The notes: generated by a model from the sequence alone, not told the origin. 64,000 bases of DNA from Natronomonas gomsonensis (GCF_024300825.1 NZ_CP101323.1:1860001-1924000), one strand, 5' to 3'. Shown: positions 1 to 9,156, counted from the stretch's first letter. Translations and numbers: made by a program.

Positions 1-1279
1 GGGGCGGGCGAACCCGCCGTCGAAGCTCCGGTCGGCACTCCGACAGCGACGGCCGAGCCTACGCGGTCCGAACGCGACGGACGCTCGGGGGCGAACCCGT
101 CTCGCGGTCAGAGCCGCGTATCTCGAACGTCTCGACACCCATCTCGATTCGCGCGCCGACACCCACGACCGAACGAACGAGGGCATCACGGACGCCATCA
201 GCCGCGGAATCGATCCCCGTAGACTCGACGGGGCGCTCGCGGCCCATCGGGAACGGAATCGGCCGGCCTCCGAGCGCCTCGTCGACCCGGCGGGGAACCT
301 CTCGATATCGGTCGACGCGGCGCCGTCGTATCTTCCCACGAGCGAGGTGTCTCGGGACCGAATCGACGTACGCGGCGGCGGCTCGGTGTACCCGCTCAAG
401 ACCAGAAACGTCAACGTCTTCGCCTCACCGCACGACACGGTCGCGGAATCCGTCGTCGACCGAATCCCGTTTCTCGGGACCGACCGCGTCGCCCTCTCGA
501 CGGCTGCGGGAACGCTCGCCGCGATGGGCAACGACACGGCGCCGGCAGAGCGGCGAGCACTCGACGCCGAAGTCGAGGCGGCGTCGGCGTACGTCCGCGG
601 CGAACTCGTCGCGGCTATGGTCAAGGAAGGCGTCCCCGAGGGCGAGGCGGAATCAGCGCTTCGAAGCGATGCCCCGACGGCGACCGAAGCCCTGCTGTTG
701 GCAAACAGGTCGGCAATCGACCGAGCAGTCAAGGCGGTCGACACCGCAAATCGTGACCGACTCCGTGTTCGACTGAACCGCCGGCTTGCGGTGGCCCTCC
801 GCGACGAACGGGCCCGACCGAGGCGAGCGCCCGCGAGCGAGGCAGGGGAGGCGGCTCGCAAGGCCTACCGGAAGGCGCTCACCGATGTCGTCGCGAACGG
901 CACCCAAGGCGCAACCGAGCAGGCCCGAAAACGCGCGCTCGGCAAGCGTCTCGGCGCGCTCCCGGCGGGTCTTCCCATCGCCCCCGTCCCCGGCTACTGG
1001 TACGCCACCGGGAACGTCTGGACCGTCTCCGTCGGCGGAACCTACGAGCGCTTTACCGTCCGGGCGAACCGCGGTGATGCGAGGGCACCGGTCACGTACC
1101 TCCGCGACGGCCGGACGGTGCGGCTTCGTCACGACGGCGAGTCCCGCCGCCTCGGAACCGCCGAACGAATATCGTTCAGAACCGAGACGGTCGTGGTGGT
1201 CGTCGTGCCACCGGGGAAACGCGGCGTCGGGGACACCGACGGCGTGGTCGACGAGCGGTCACCGGGGTGGCCGCCGTGA
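1..1279 (+). CDS. Conserved haloarchaeal protein, 5'-truncated by the window edge
   Basis: The frame is open from base 2 to the TGA at 1277-1279, so the start lies outside the window and the ATG-like codons further in are not needed. The visible part is about 425 residues. It has a conserved-looking block TRNVNVFASPHDTVA near base 400, an alanine/arginine-rich helical middle, and a hydrophobic valine run (VVVVVVP) close to the C-terminus, followed by a charged tail. I recall similar proteins as a haloarchaea-only DUF (probably DUF7286), but that label is from memory. The function is unknown. The next gene starts 39 bases downstream with its own TATA-like box, so the two need not be co-transcribed. 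Confidence 0.7.
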   Translation, partial: GRANPPSKLRSALRQRRPSLRGPNATDARGRTRLAVRAAYLERLDTHLDSRADTHDRTNEGITDAISRGIDPRRLDGALAAHRERNRPASERLVDPAGNLSISVDAAPSYLPTSEVSRDRIDVRGGGSVYPLKTRNVNVFASPHDTVAESVVDRIPFLGTDRVALSTAAGTLAAMGNDTAPAERRALDAEVEAASAYVRGELVAAMVKEGVPEGEAESALRSDAPTATEALLLANRSAIDRAVKAVDTANRDRLRVRLNRRLAVALRDERARPRRAPASEAGEAARKAYRKALTDVVANGTQGATEQARKRALGKRLGALPAGLPIAPVPGYWYATGNVWTVSVGGTYERFTVRANRGDARAPVTYLRDGRTVRLRHDGESRRLGTAERISFRTETVVVVVVPPGKRGVGDTDGVVDERSPGWPP

Positions 1280-1288
1280 CGGCCGAGA

Positions 1289-1294
1289 TTTATC
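1289..1294 (+). promoter_or_regulatory. TATA-like box before the SpoIIM-type gene
   Basis: TTTATC lies 24-29 bases upstream of the ATG at 1318, the spacing expected for a leaderless haloarchaeal transcript. It supports 1318 as the original start even though the main reading frame is shifted relative to that ATG. Confidence 0.4.
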
Positions 1295-1317
1295 CGCTGG
1301 GCGGTCGAACGGCGAGT

Positions 1318-2819
1318 ATGAAGCCCTCCACGGCGATTCGGGCGGCGACGTCGCGCTGCAGCGCCCGTCGGAGCTGTTGCCCGCGTACTTCCTCGCCCCG
1401 GCGATACCGGTCGTCGTTCGGGTGTTTCCAGTGGTCGGACTCGCGGTGACGTACCTGTATCTCTCGACGGCGGGGCGTCTCGCAGACCTCCGTGCCGCAC
1501 TATCGAACACCGACCTCGGCCCACCGCCACAGAACGGCGACCCGGCCGCAGTCGAGGCGTGGATGGCCGACGTTCAGTCGATTCTCGAAATCGCGATGAC
1601 GCCGACGACGCTCGCCATCCTCGGCGTCTCGCTACTCCTCGCGGTGGTCGCCGCGGTCGTCCTCAGCGTCGTCGCCACCGCGGCACAGCTGTCGGCCAGT
1701 TACGCCCGACTCCGAGACGAGCGGGGGTCGGTCGCGGCGATTCGTGGTGCCAAGCGACACTGGCTGTCGGTATTCGGTGTTCGACTCATCGAGGCAGTTC
1801 TCTGGGTCGTAATCGTTGGCACCGTCGCGGGCGCCCTCGCGGCGGCGGTTTCGGTGTCGACACTGCTCGGCGGATTGCTCGCGTTGGTCGTCGCTCCAGT
1901 GGCGCTGTTGGCGCTCGTCGCCGTCCGAGCCGTCTTCGCGTTCGCGCCGGTCGCGGTCGTCGTCGACGACATCGGTCCCCTCGATGCGATTCGCGGCGGA
2001 TGGGGGTTCGTCCGCTCGAATCCGATCTCGGCGCTTGTGTACTACGGCGTCTCGGTCGCTTCGTTGTTCGTCCTCGGTTCGCTCGCCGGGGCACTTGCGT
2101 TTCTCGGCGGTGCGCCGCTGGTCGGCGTCGTCGGGTTCACGGTCGTCTCACCGTTTCTGGACGTGACGAAAACCGCGCTGTACGGCGACGCTCGCGGGTC
2201 GGTAGCGCCGCCGGACCCGCCGACGGCGGCGCTCGGTGACCGGCTCCGGGCGGGGCTTCGACGGGGCTGGCGAGAGACGATGACGTTCGTCCGCTCGGCG
2301 CCGCTGTTGCACGTCGCTTCGGCGGGGTTCGCACTCGTCGGTGGTGCCGTCGGATGGACGCTCGCGGCGCCGCTGGCGGCGTCGGTTCCGTCGTCCATCT
2401 CCGCCCGACTCGCCGGACACAATCCGGTCGCTGCGACCGTCGAGTTCGGCGCGAACAACTGGACCGTCGCGGTGAGCACCGGCTTTGCGGGGCTTGCCCT
2501 GGCGGTTCCGGCCGCGGTGTCGATGTTCTTCAACGGGGCCATCATCGGTGCGCTCGCCCGAACCGAGGAGGCGCCGCTGGAACTGCTTGCGTTCGTCGTC
2601 CCCCACGGCGTCATCGAACTCCCGGCGCTCGTCATCACCGGAGCGCTTGGGTTGCATCTCGGCGCCGTCGGCTGGCGCACTCGGTTCGGTACGCAGTCGC
2701 CGCTGGCCGACGAACTCGAACGGGCGTTTTGGGTCTGTGTCGGCGTGGGCATCCTGCTCGCGGTCGCCGGCCTCATCGAGGGGTTCGTCAGCCCCTACTA
2801 CTACCGCCCCTTCCTGTAG
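1318..2819 (+). CDS. Stage II sporulation protein M (SpoIIM)-type membrane protein, apparently frameshifted near its N-terminus
   Basis: This is a multi-spanning membrane protein. The N-terminal half has 4-5 hydrophobic segments and the haloarchaeal block VVVDDIGPLDAIRGGWGFV. The C-terminal half carries the SpoIIM (DUF95) signature FFNGAIIGAL...PHGVIELPAL. The ATG at 1318 reads MKPSTAIRAAT and then runs into a stop in frame 1. The long frame is one base out and reads DVALQRPSELLPAYF just after it. Adding one G in the GC repeat around 1340-1348 would join them as MKPSTAIRAA-DVALQRPSELL and give about 500 residues. Either a base is missing (real mutation or sequencing error) or translation starts at a later, poorer codon. 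The function of archaeal SpoIIM-like proteins is not known; a membrane role is all that can be said. Confidence 0.75.
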
Positions 2820-2862
2820 GGAATCCCGAACGCTACTTCAGAGAGGAGGCCGAAGTCGGGCC

Positions 2863-3288
2863 ATGTTCCACGAGGTCGTCGACGCCCCCGGCGAGTACAC
2901 GCCGGAGGAGCTGTACGAACTGTACGTCGCGGAGTTGGTTGCGGCCATCGAATCTCACGGTGTCGAGGAAATCGCCGAACGTGCTGGCGTCGAGATGGGG
3001 ACGCTCAGGGCGCTTTTGGACGGCGAGGAACCGGAACTGACGCTCGAAGAGGGGGCGTCGATTCTCGCGGTGCTTGCGGACACGCCGGATGCCGAAACCA
3101 TCGCGACGCTGTCGCGCGATGCGCTGTTGATGGGGATGACAACGGCCGTTCTCGACGTCGAGGCGGTCGAATCCGGCGTCGGCGGACAGCTGGAAGCACG
3201 CGAGATTCAGTCGAAAGTCGAGGGGCGGTTCCCGATGACGCTCCGGGAGTTCGCGCTGCTACATCAGTTCATCGAGAGCAAGAAATGA
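2863..3288 (+). CDS. DUF5791 family protein
   Basis: A 141-residue acidic, soluble protein starting MFHEVVDAPGEYTPEEL. It contains a helix-turn-helix-like stretch (residues 32-50, IAERAGVEMGTLRALL) and the block DALLMGMTTAVLDV, which I recognise from the haloarchaeal DUF5791 family. Its stop overlaps the ATG of the following epimerase by 4 bases (ATGA), so the two are almost certainly translated together. The HTH-like segment suggests DNA binding, but no target or function is known. In-frame sequence upstream of 2863 overlaps the SpoIIM gene and is not needed. Confidence 0.8.
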   Translation: MFHEVVDAPGEYTPEELYELYVAELVAAIESHGVEEIAERAGVEMGTLRALLDGEEPELTLEEGASILAVLADTPDAETIATLSRDALLMGMTTAVLDVEAVESGVGGQLEAREIQSKVEGRFPMTLREFALLHQFIESKK

Positions 3289-4172
3289 GGGTCGCGATTC
3301 TCGGCTGTGGCTACGTCGGGCTCGAACTCGCCCGACAGCTCGTCGACGACCACGCCGTCGTCGGCGTTCGGCGCTCCGAGGCGGGTATCGAGGCGGTCGA
3401 AGCGACCGGTGCCGAAGCAGTCCAAGCCGACGTGACCGACGCTGACGCCCTCGGGGCGGTGCCGGATGTCGACGCTATGGTCTTCGCGGCGTCGTCGGGC
3501 GGCCGAGGCGCCGGCGCCGCCCGCGAGGTGTACGTCGAGGGCCTTCGGGCGGCCATCGAGACGTTCGGCGAACGCGAAAACGCCCCCGACCGCCTCGTCT
3601 ACACCTCCAGTACGGGCGTCTACGGCGACCACGAGGGCGGGTGGGTCGACGAATCGACGCCGCTGGAGCCGACCACGGAGAAGACGGCCGTCCTCGTCGA
3701 GGCCGAACGCATCGCCCGCGAACTCGCCCCCGAATACGGCATCGATGGTGGAGTCGCTCGGTTCGCCGGACTGTACGGGCCGGACCGCTATCGACTCGAA
3801 CGGTACCTCGAGGGCCCCGTCACGGAGGGGTATCTGAACATGGTTCACCGTGACGACGCCGCGGGAATCGTCCGGTTCATGCTGGAATCGACCGACGAAG
3901 AACTGCTCGTCGCGGTCGACGACGAACCCGTAGACAAGTGGACCTTCGCCGACTGGCTGGCCGACGAGTGCGGCGTCGAGCGCCCACCCAAGCGGACGAA
4001 AGCCGAACGGCTGGACGACGATTCGCTGTCGGAGCCGGCGCGGCGCCGCATCCTGACGAGCAAGCGCTGTTCGAACGACCGGGTGCGGGAACTCGGCTAC
4101 GAGTTTCGGTATCCGACCTACCGCGAGGGGTACCGCGACGCAATCGAGGCCTACCGCGAGCGACGCAAGTAA
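3285..4172 (+). CDS. NAD(P)-dependent epimerase/SDR family protein (YeeZ-like)
   Basis: A 295-residue extended short-chain dehydrogenase/reductase. The N-terminal Rossmann motif is ILGCGYVGLELA (GxGxxG, residues 4-15). A serine/threonine-rich active-site strand YTSSTGVYGDHEGGWVDE lies near residues 105-122, and the substrate-domain block FAGLYGPDRY follows. The shape matches the YeeZ/GalE-like nucleoside-diphosphate-sugar epimerase group, whose substrate is usually unknown. The start overlaps the DUF5791 stop by 4 bases, so it is the second gene of a two-gene operon. No sugar-nucleotide genes lie nearby, so the substrate cannot be inferred. Confidence 0.85.
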   Translation: MRVAILGCGYVGLELARQLVDDHAVVGVRRSEAGIEAVEATGAEAVQADVTDADALGAVPDVDAMVFAASSGGRGAGAAREVYVEGLRAAIETFGERENAPDRLVYTSSTGVYGDHEGGWVDESTPLEPTTEKTAVLVEAERIARELAPEYGIDGGVARFAGLYGPDRYRLERYLEGPVTEGYLNMVHRDDAAGIVRFMLESTDEELLVAVDDEPVDKWTFADWLADECGVERPPKRTKAERLDDDSLSEPARRRILTSKRCSNDRVRELGYEFRYPTYREGYRDAIEAYRERRK

Positions 4173-4263
4173 GTGGAGCCCTCGGGACGTATCGGTGGTC
4201 GGATTTCCCCTCGATGACAGTTCCGGCCGAAGCTACTTACCCCGAGACGGGGTACACGGGGGT

Positions 4264-5409
4264 ATGGAGCGTCAGGCCGTCGGGGAGGCGGCGGCGGTTA
4301 GCCAGCGGGCACTCGACGCCCTCGTCCAGCAACCCGAACTGGTCGTCATCGTCGTGTTTCTCGTCGCCGCTGCGTTCCTCGTCGGCCGGGTGTTCAGCCG
4401 CTACGTCAGACGGACTCCGGGCGACCGACTCGCGGCCGCCCTCGCCGACCGCGACCGGGTTGTCGTGTTGATGCATCCGAATCCCGACCCCGACGCGATG
4501 GCGTCGGCGATGGGCGTCGCCGCCATCGCCGAAACCGTCGACACGTCTGCGGTTATCCAACACCCAGGGCGGATACGACATTCGGAGAATCGCGCCTTCG
4601 AGACGGTACTGGAGTGTGATTTCGAACGCATAGAGCGGATGGCGGAACTGGAAACCGAAGCCGTCGTGTTGGTCGACCACAACGAGCCGCGCGGCTTCGA
4701 GGGCGCCGAGTACGTCCATCCCTACGCCGTCGTCGACCACCACCCCGGAAACGGTGAGGGGTTGATGTTCACGGACATCAGGCCCGAACGTGGGTCGTGT
4801 GCGAGCATCGTCGCCGAGTACCTCCAGGACCGCGGGTGGTCCGTCCACCACGACGACGACGGGAAGACGGTGACCCCGAGACTCGCGACCGGTCTCCTGT
4901 ACGGCATCCAGTCCGATACGACGGCGTTCACCAGAGGGTGTACCCCCGCGGAGTTCGACGCTGCAGCGTACCTGTTCCCGGCAGCGGACGCCGATTCGCT
5001 CGACCGAATCGCCAACCCACAAGTCGACAGCGAGACGCTCGAAGTGAAGGCACGGGCAATCAACCACCGCCGAATCGACGGTTCGTTTCTGGTCAGTCGG
5101 GTCGGCGAACTGTCGAACCTCGACGCGCTGGCGACCGCGGCCGAGGAACTGGTGCGTCTCGAAGGCGTCTCCGCGGCCGTCGTCCTCGGGGAACACGAGG
5201 AGACGCTCCACTTCTCGGGGCGCTCCCGAGACGACCGCGTCCACATGGGGAAAGCCTTAGAGACGGCGTTGGACCCGATTTCGGAGGCCAGCGCTGGCGG
5301 GCACGCCCGGATGGGCGGGGGACAGGCGTCGCTGCCGGCGGCGACCGACGGCGGGACCCCTGAGGACATCGAAACACGACTGTTCGACGCGATGAACGGG
5401 ACGATTTGA
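4264..5409 (+). CDS. Membrane-anchored DHH/DHHA1 family phosphoesterase
   Basis: A 381-residue protein with one N-terminal transmembrane helix (about residues 26-42) followed by a DHH phosphoesterase domain. Metal ligands are visible as HPNPDPD (H71, D75, D77), VDHN (D138, H139) and VDHH (D158, H159, H160). The C-terminal DHHA1 nucleic-acid/nucleotide-binding domain ends with GGHARMGGGQASLP. The family cleaves small phosphodiesters such as c-di-AMP, pApA and nanoRNA. I chose ATG 4264 because a TTAC box lies about 30 bases upstream and because this start places the TM helix near the N-terminus; an in-frame ATG at 4195 is possible. The layout is reminiscent of GdpP without its PAS/GGDEF part. 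Confidence 0.85.
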   Translation: MERQAVGEAAAVSQRALDALVQQPELVVIVVFLVAAAFLVGRVFSRYVRRTPGDRLAAALADRDRVVVLMHPNPDPDAMASAMGVAAIAETVDTSAVIQHPGRIRHSENRAFETVLECDFERIERMAELETEAVVLVDHNEPRGFEGAEYVHPYAVVDHHPGNGEGLMFTDIRPERGSCASIVAEYLQDRGWSVHHDDDGKTVTPRLATGLLYGIQSDTTAFTRGCTPAEFDAAAYLFPAADADSLDRIANPQVDSETLEVKARAINHRRIDGSFLVSRVGELSNLDALATAAEELVRLEGVSAAVVLGEHEETLHFSGRSRDDRVHMGKALETALDPISEASAGGHARMGGGQASLPAATDGGTPEDIETRLFDAMNGTI

Positions 5410-5431
5410 CGGCTGGGTGGTCTCGAAGCCG

Positions 5432-5656
5432 TCAGCGCTCGTCGCTGGAGCGTTTATCGTGGAGCCTATCGAGACCGAACGTCGTCGCAAAGAGGACTAC
5501 CCCGAGGTAGAAAAGCGACGGGGGGTCGGCGACGCGAGCGACGAGCGTGTTTCCGATGCCGATTGCGGTCCCGAGATAGCCGATTATCGAGGCGGTCCAC
5601 CCGAGACCGGTGATTCCGGCCAGTTGGTCGAGGCCGTCCCTGTCCGACGCTACCAT
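5432..5656 (-). CDS. Small two-helix membrane protein
   Basis: A 74-residue protein starting MVASDRDGLDQLAGITG. It has two hydrophobic segments (about residues 20-38 and 47-62) and a short positively charged tail (DRLHDKRSSDER). It sits convergent to the DHH phosphoesterase, 22 bases from that stop codon. A TATA-like CTTCTTAC on the minus strand (about 5690-5697) and a strong palindrome (5710-5726) lie upstream. I do not recognise the family. The hydrophobic pattern and the correctly spaced promoter argue that it is real rather than a shadow. Confidence 0.65.
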   Translation of the reverse strand: MVASDRDGLDQLAGITGLGWTASIIGYLGTAIGIGNTLVARVADPPSLFYLGVVLFATTFGLDRLHDKRSSDER

Positions 5657-5694
5657 CGCTCCGGGAAGGTTTCGAGGTTCGTTTGTGCGGTAAG

Positions 5695-5745
5695 AAGCTT
5701 CATTCGTGTGGTAAGCAATGCTTACCCGGTGGGAGTCATGAAGCT
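5695..5745. promoter_or_regulatory. Nested inverted repeats in an AT-rich pocket (candidate operator)
   Basis: A perfect 17-base palindrome GGTAAGCAATGCTTACC occupies 5710-5726 (8-bp arms around one A). It is flanked by a second inverted pair, AGCTTCAT at 5696-5703 and ATGAAGCT at 5738-5745. The pocket is AT-rich relative to its surroundings and lies between the divergent small membrane protein (start 5656) and the aldo/keto reductase (start 5885). It looks like a binding site for a dimeric regulator; a cruciform or attachment-site remnant is an alternative. Confidence 0.5.
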
Positions 5746-5884
5746 ATTTTCCGCATGGTTGTGGGGTCCTTTCGAAGTGGTTGCCGATGGCTGTGGGTGG
5801 CCGTCGCTTCCCTCGCGTCTCCCGACACCGTTGGTGGATGGCCACCGACGCGGCGTTTTTGTCCCCCTCCCTCCTAACGGGGGT

Positions 5885-6976
5885 ATGGCGACGAAATCGG
5901 CGACGTGGGCGTATCGCGACCGCTTCCACGAGTCGTTCGCACGAACGTACTTCCGGCGGTTCGCGGACTGTCTCGTCTCCTCGGTCGGCGTCGGGACGTA
6001 TCTCGGGGAGTCGACCGACGCCGCCGACGAGCGGTACCACGATGCCATCGTCGAGTCGCTGGAAAGCGGCGTCAACGTCGTCGACACAGCCATCAACTAC
6101 CGGAATCAGCGCTCCGAACGCGTCGTCGGCGAGGCCATCCGCGATGCCGCCGTCGACCGCGAGGCGGTCATGGTGTCGACGAAAGGCGGCTTCGTCCCTT
6201 TCGACGGCGAGCGGCCGAACGACGCCTCGGCGTACATCGAATCGGAGTTCCTCGACACCGGCGTCCTCGACCGCGAGGACCTCGTGATGGGCAACTCCCT
6301 CGCGCCCGACTTCCTCAACTGGAGCCTCGACCGCTCGCTTTCGAACCTCGACCTCGAAACGATAGACCTCTACTACATCCACAACCCCGAGGCCCAACTG
6401 GCACAGTTCGACCGCGAGACGGTGTACGAAAACCTCGAAGACGCCTTCACCCGACTCGAAAAGCGGGCGGCGGCGGGCGACATCCGCCACTACGGCGTCG
6501 CGACGTGGGAGGCGTTTCGGGTCCAACCGGACCACGAGAAGTACCTCTCGCTGCCGGAAGTTGTCTCTCGTGCCCGAACTGCTTCCGACCGCGCCGGAAC
6601 CGGCGGGACGCACTTCCGGGCGATTCAACTCCCGTTCAACGTCCACATGGCCGACGCGTTCTCGCTGTCGGCCCACGAGGGTGCCGACGGCACCCGGAGT
6701 GCGCTGTGGTTCGCCAACGACGCCGGCATCGACGTGTTCACCTCGGCATCGATTCTGCAGGGCGACCTCGCCGCCGAGGGTGAAATCCCCGACGCCGTCG
6801 ACGCGAAACTCTCGGGGGAGACGCCGGCCCAACGGGCCATCAACTTCGCCCGCAGCGCCCCCGGCGTCACCTCGGCGCTGGTCGGGACCGGCTCGCCAGA
6901 CCACGCCGCCGAAAACGTCGCCGCGGGGACGTTCGCGCCGATGGGTGCCGACGCCTTCGATTCGATTTTCCGATAG
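5885..6976 (+). CDS. Aldo/keto reductase family protein
   Basis: A 363-residue (alpha/beta)8 oxidoreductase. Typical aldo/keto reductase features are VGVGTYLG near residue 36, VVDTAINYRNQRSE (catalytic Asp and Tyr), STKGGF (catalytic Lys) and IDLYYIHNPE (the His-containing strand). The NADPH-binding end is represented by TSALVGTGSPDHAAEN. The start at 5885 is chosen because a TTTTTGT box lies about 27 bases upstream. The frame stays open further 5' with an ATG at 5738, but that segment overlaps the palindromic region and has no family resemblance. The substrate is unknown. It stands alone as a transcription unit. Confidence 0.88.
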   Translation: MATKSATWAYRDRFHESFARTYFRRFADCLVSSVGVGTYLGESTDAADERYHDAIVESLESGVNVVDTAINYRNQRSERVVGEAIRDAAVDREAVMVSTKGGFVPFDGERPNDASAYIESEFLDTGVLDREDLVMGNSLAPDFLNWSLDRSLSNLDLETIDLYYIHNPEAQLAQFDRETVYENLEDAFTRLEKRAAAGDIRHYGVATWEAFRVQPDHEKYLSLPEVVSRARTASDRAGTGGTHFRAIQLPFNVHMADAFSLSAHEGADGTRSALWFANDAGIDVFTSASILQGDLAAEGEIPDAVDAKLSGETPAQRAINFARSAPGVTSALVGTGSPDHAAENVAAGTFAPMGADAFDSIFR

Positions 6977-7024
6977 CGCCGTCGTACACAAGACCTATTC
7001 CGGAGGAGCCGTCGATTTCGTCCG

Positions 7025-7909
7025 ATGCGCCGCCGAACCCTGCTTGCGACCGCCTCCGCCCTCCTTGCCGGCCCGTTGGCCGGCTGTGCCCACCCCAACG
7101 CCGTCCTCGTGATGGACGAGGTCGGCGACGACGAACTCGCCGAGCGGGCGAGTCGCGACGTTTCCAACGACCCCGAGGGCAGCCGAATCGTCTCCGAAAC
7201 CGTCGACAGCGGCAACGCGACCGCCTCGGGCCGGTCGCCGCCGCTGGAAACCGACCGACCAATCGCCCACGAGGGCGCGTACTACACCCTCTCGTTCACG
7301 GAATCCTACCGTGGCGAACTCACCCAATACGACATCGCCATCGACTACAATCCCGGGACCGACACGCCCGGTGGGTCGGCTATCGACTACGAGGACCTCC
7401 CCGAAGTCGACCGCGAGGCGCTGGACTCGCTGTTACCGCCGCCGGAGGACCCTCCGACCACCGACGGCTACGACATCGGCGTGGGCCAGGAGTACGACGA
7501 CGAGGCCGCCGAGGCGTCGGTGCTCGTCCCCGAACAGGAGTACGACGCGGTCGTCTACGAGGGGACACGATACCCGATTCAGGTCGACGACGGCCGGGAA
7601 GTCACCGTTTACGACTACCGCTACGAGGCCGAGCGAGTGGCCGCCGACGCCGCCGAGTTTGCCGAACAGATTCGCTCCGAGTACCGTTTTACGCTTTCGG
7701 GACTCTCCGAGGCCGAACGCGACATCGTCACCGAGGCCATCGACGAGGGCTACTACGAGGGGTCGGCCAACGACGCCTTCCGCTCCGTGGCCGAGCGGTT
7801 CCGTTCTCATGAGGCCGTCCGTCCCGAGACTGGCGGCGGCTACTGGCTCGCCCGCTACGAGGGCACCGACTACTGGTCGGACCTCCGATACCCGTCGACG
7901 AGCGGGTGA
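7025..7909 (+). CDS. Tat-exported lipoprotein, haloarchaeal conserved
   Basis: A 294-residue protein with a twin-arginine signal (MRRRTLLATASALLAGPL) ending in a lipobox LAGC, so Cys21 is the predicted lipid-modified residue and the mature protein sits on the outer face of the membrane. The mature part is very acidic, rich in Tyr, Asp and Glu, with no known catalytic motif. Its stop overlaps the GTG of the MFS transporter (GTGA), which suggests one operon and possibly a shared role, such as a substrate-capture or accessory lipoprotein. I do not recognise the family name. Confidence 0.82.
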   Translation: MRRRTLLATASALLAGPLAGCAHPNAVLVMDEVGDDELAERASRDVSNDPEGSRIVSETVDSGNATASGRSPPLETDRPIAHEGAYYTLSFTESYRGELTQYDIAIDYNPGTDTPGGSAIDYEDLPEVDREALDSLLPPPEDPPTTDGYDIGVGQEYDDEAAEASVLVPEQEYDAVVYEGTRYPIQVDDGREVTVYDYRYEAERVAADAAEFAEQIRSEYRFTLSGLSEAERDIVTEAIDEGYYEGSANDAFRSVAERFRSHEAVRPETGGGYWLARYEGTDYWSDLRYPSTSG

Positions 7910-9156
7910 GTCGGCTTCGATTCGTTCAAACCGCGCCGTCTCGAATCGCCGCCGTGTCCCGCCGCGAACTGTTCGGCTCGCTGTGTGCATCGGTGTTCCT
8001 CGTCAACCTCGCACGGGTCGTCTTCGCGCCGCTGGTCCAACCCGCCGCCGCCGACTTCGACGTGACGGCGGCCTCGTTGGGCATCGTCACGAGTGCCGCG
8101 TGGCTCGGCAGTGCGGCCCCGCGGCTGCCGACCGGCTACCTCCTGACGCGGGTGCCACGTCATCGCGTCGTCGCCGCGACGGGGGCGCTGTTGGTCGGCA
8201 CGTCGCTTTTCACATCGCTATCGGGATCGGTGACACATCTGGCCGTCGGCGCGTTCCTGATGGGGCTTTCGAGCGGCATCTACTTCATCGCGGCCAACCC
8301 GCTGGTCAGCGAACTGTACCCCGAAACCGTCGGTCGCGCAATCGGCGTCCACGGCATGTCGAGTCAGTTGGCTGCCGTCAGCGCGCCGCTGGCGGTGAGT
8401 GTGGTGTTGCTGGTCGGCGACTGGCGGACGACGTTCCGCGGCATCGCCGTCGTCGCCGCACTCGCGACCGTCTTCTTCCTGTGGGCGGCCCGCCGGACCG
8501 ACCTCCCCGAGGCGGGTACAGAGGACAGGAGCATCCTCGCGGCCGCCCGGGCACAGTGGCCCATCGTCCTCACCGGCATTGCCTTCCTCGGCTCTGCGGG
8601 CTTCCTCTGGAACGGCCTGTTCAACCTCTACGGCGACTATCTGGAGGTCGCCAAGGGCATCGACCCCGCGACGGGGCGGACGCTTCTGAGCCTGATGTTC
8701 GCCGCCGGTGTCCCCGCCTTTCTCGTGACCGGCCGTCTCGCGGACCGACTGCCGAACGTCCCGCTTTTGTTGGGTATCGTCGGCGGCTTCGTCGTCTCCG
8801 TCGTGGCGCTGACGTTCGCCGAGGGGCTTCTCGCCGTCGGCGCGGTCAGCGTCGTCCTCGGCTACGTCGTCCACTCGCTGTTCCCGGCGGCCGATACGTA
8901 CCTGCTTGCGTCGCTTCCCGACCACCACCGCGCCAGCGCCTACGCGCTGTACTCGGCGTCGATGATGGTGGTGCAGGCGATGGGGTCCGGCACCATCGGC
9001 GTCGTCGTCGCAAGCGGCGTCAGCTACACGGTCGCGTTCAGGGCCATCGCGGGTGTCGTCGGCGCGGTCGTCGTCGTGCTGTTCGGGCTGTATCTCGCCG
9101 GGCGACTGCCGGCCGGGGGCGTCCCCGGCGACACAGTCGAGAAGACGACTCGATAA
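7906..9156 (+). CDS. MFS transporter
   Basis: A 416-residue protein with about 12 hydrophobic helices. The order is typical of the major facilitator superfamily: a charged loop GYLLTRVPRHRVVAATG between helices 2 and 3, and RLADRLPNVPLLLG between helices 8 and 9. The GTG at 7906 overlaps the lipoprotein stop. A second in-frame GTG at 7954 would give MSRRELFGSLC, which sits right before helix 1 and may be the true start. The substrate cannot be told from sequence. Coupling to a Tat lipoprotein is the main contextual clue. Confidence 0.88.
   Translation: MSRLRFVQTAPSRIAAVSRRELFGSLCASVFLVNLARVVFAPLVQPAAADFDVTAASLGIVTSAAWLGSAAPRLPTGYLLTRVPRHRVVAATGALLVGTSLFTSLSGSVTHLAVGAFLMGLSSGIYFIAANPLVSELYPETVGRAIGVHGMSSQLAAVSAPLAVSVVLLVGDWRTTFRGIAVVAALATVFFLWAARRTDLPEAGTEDRSILAAARAQWPIVLTGIAFLGSAGFLWNGLFNLYGDYLEVAKGIDPATGRTLLSLMFAAGVPAFLVTGRLADRLPNVPLLLGIVGGFVVSVVALTFAEGLLAVGAVSVVLGYVVHSLFPAADTYLLASLPDHHRASAYALYSASMMVVQAMGSGTIGVVVASGVSYTVAFRAIAGVVGAVVVVLFGLYLAGRLPAGGVPGDTVEKTTR

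Noticed and set aside
786..1317. Open sequence in the frame of the SpoIIM-type gene extending far upstream
   Set aside because: The translation is arginine/serine-rich shadow sequence opposite the codon pattern of the preceding gene and has no membrane segments; the promoter and ATG at 1318 mark the real start region.
5738..5884. In-frame upstream ATG for the aldo/keto reductase
   Set aside because: The added segment overlaps the palindromic region and matches nothing in the family; a TATA-like box fits the start at 5885.
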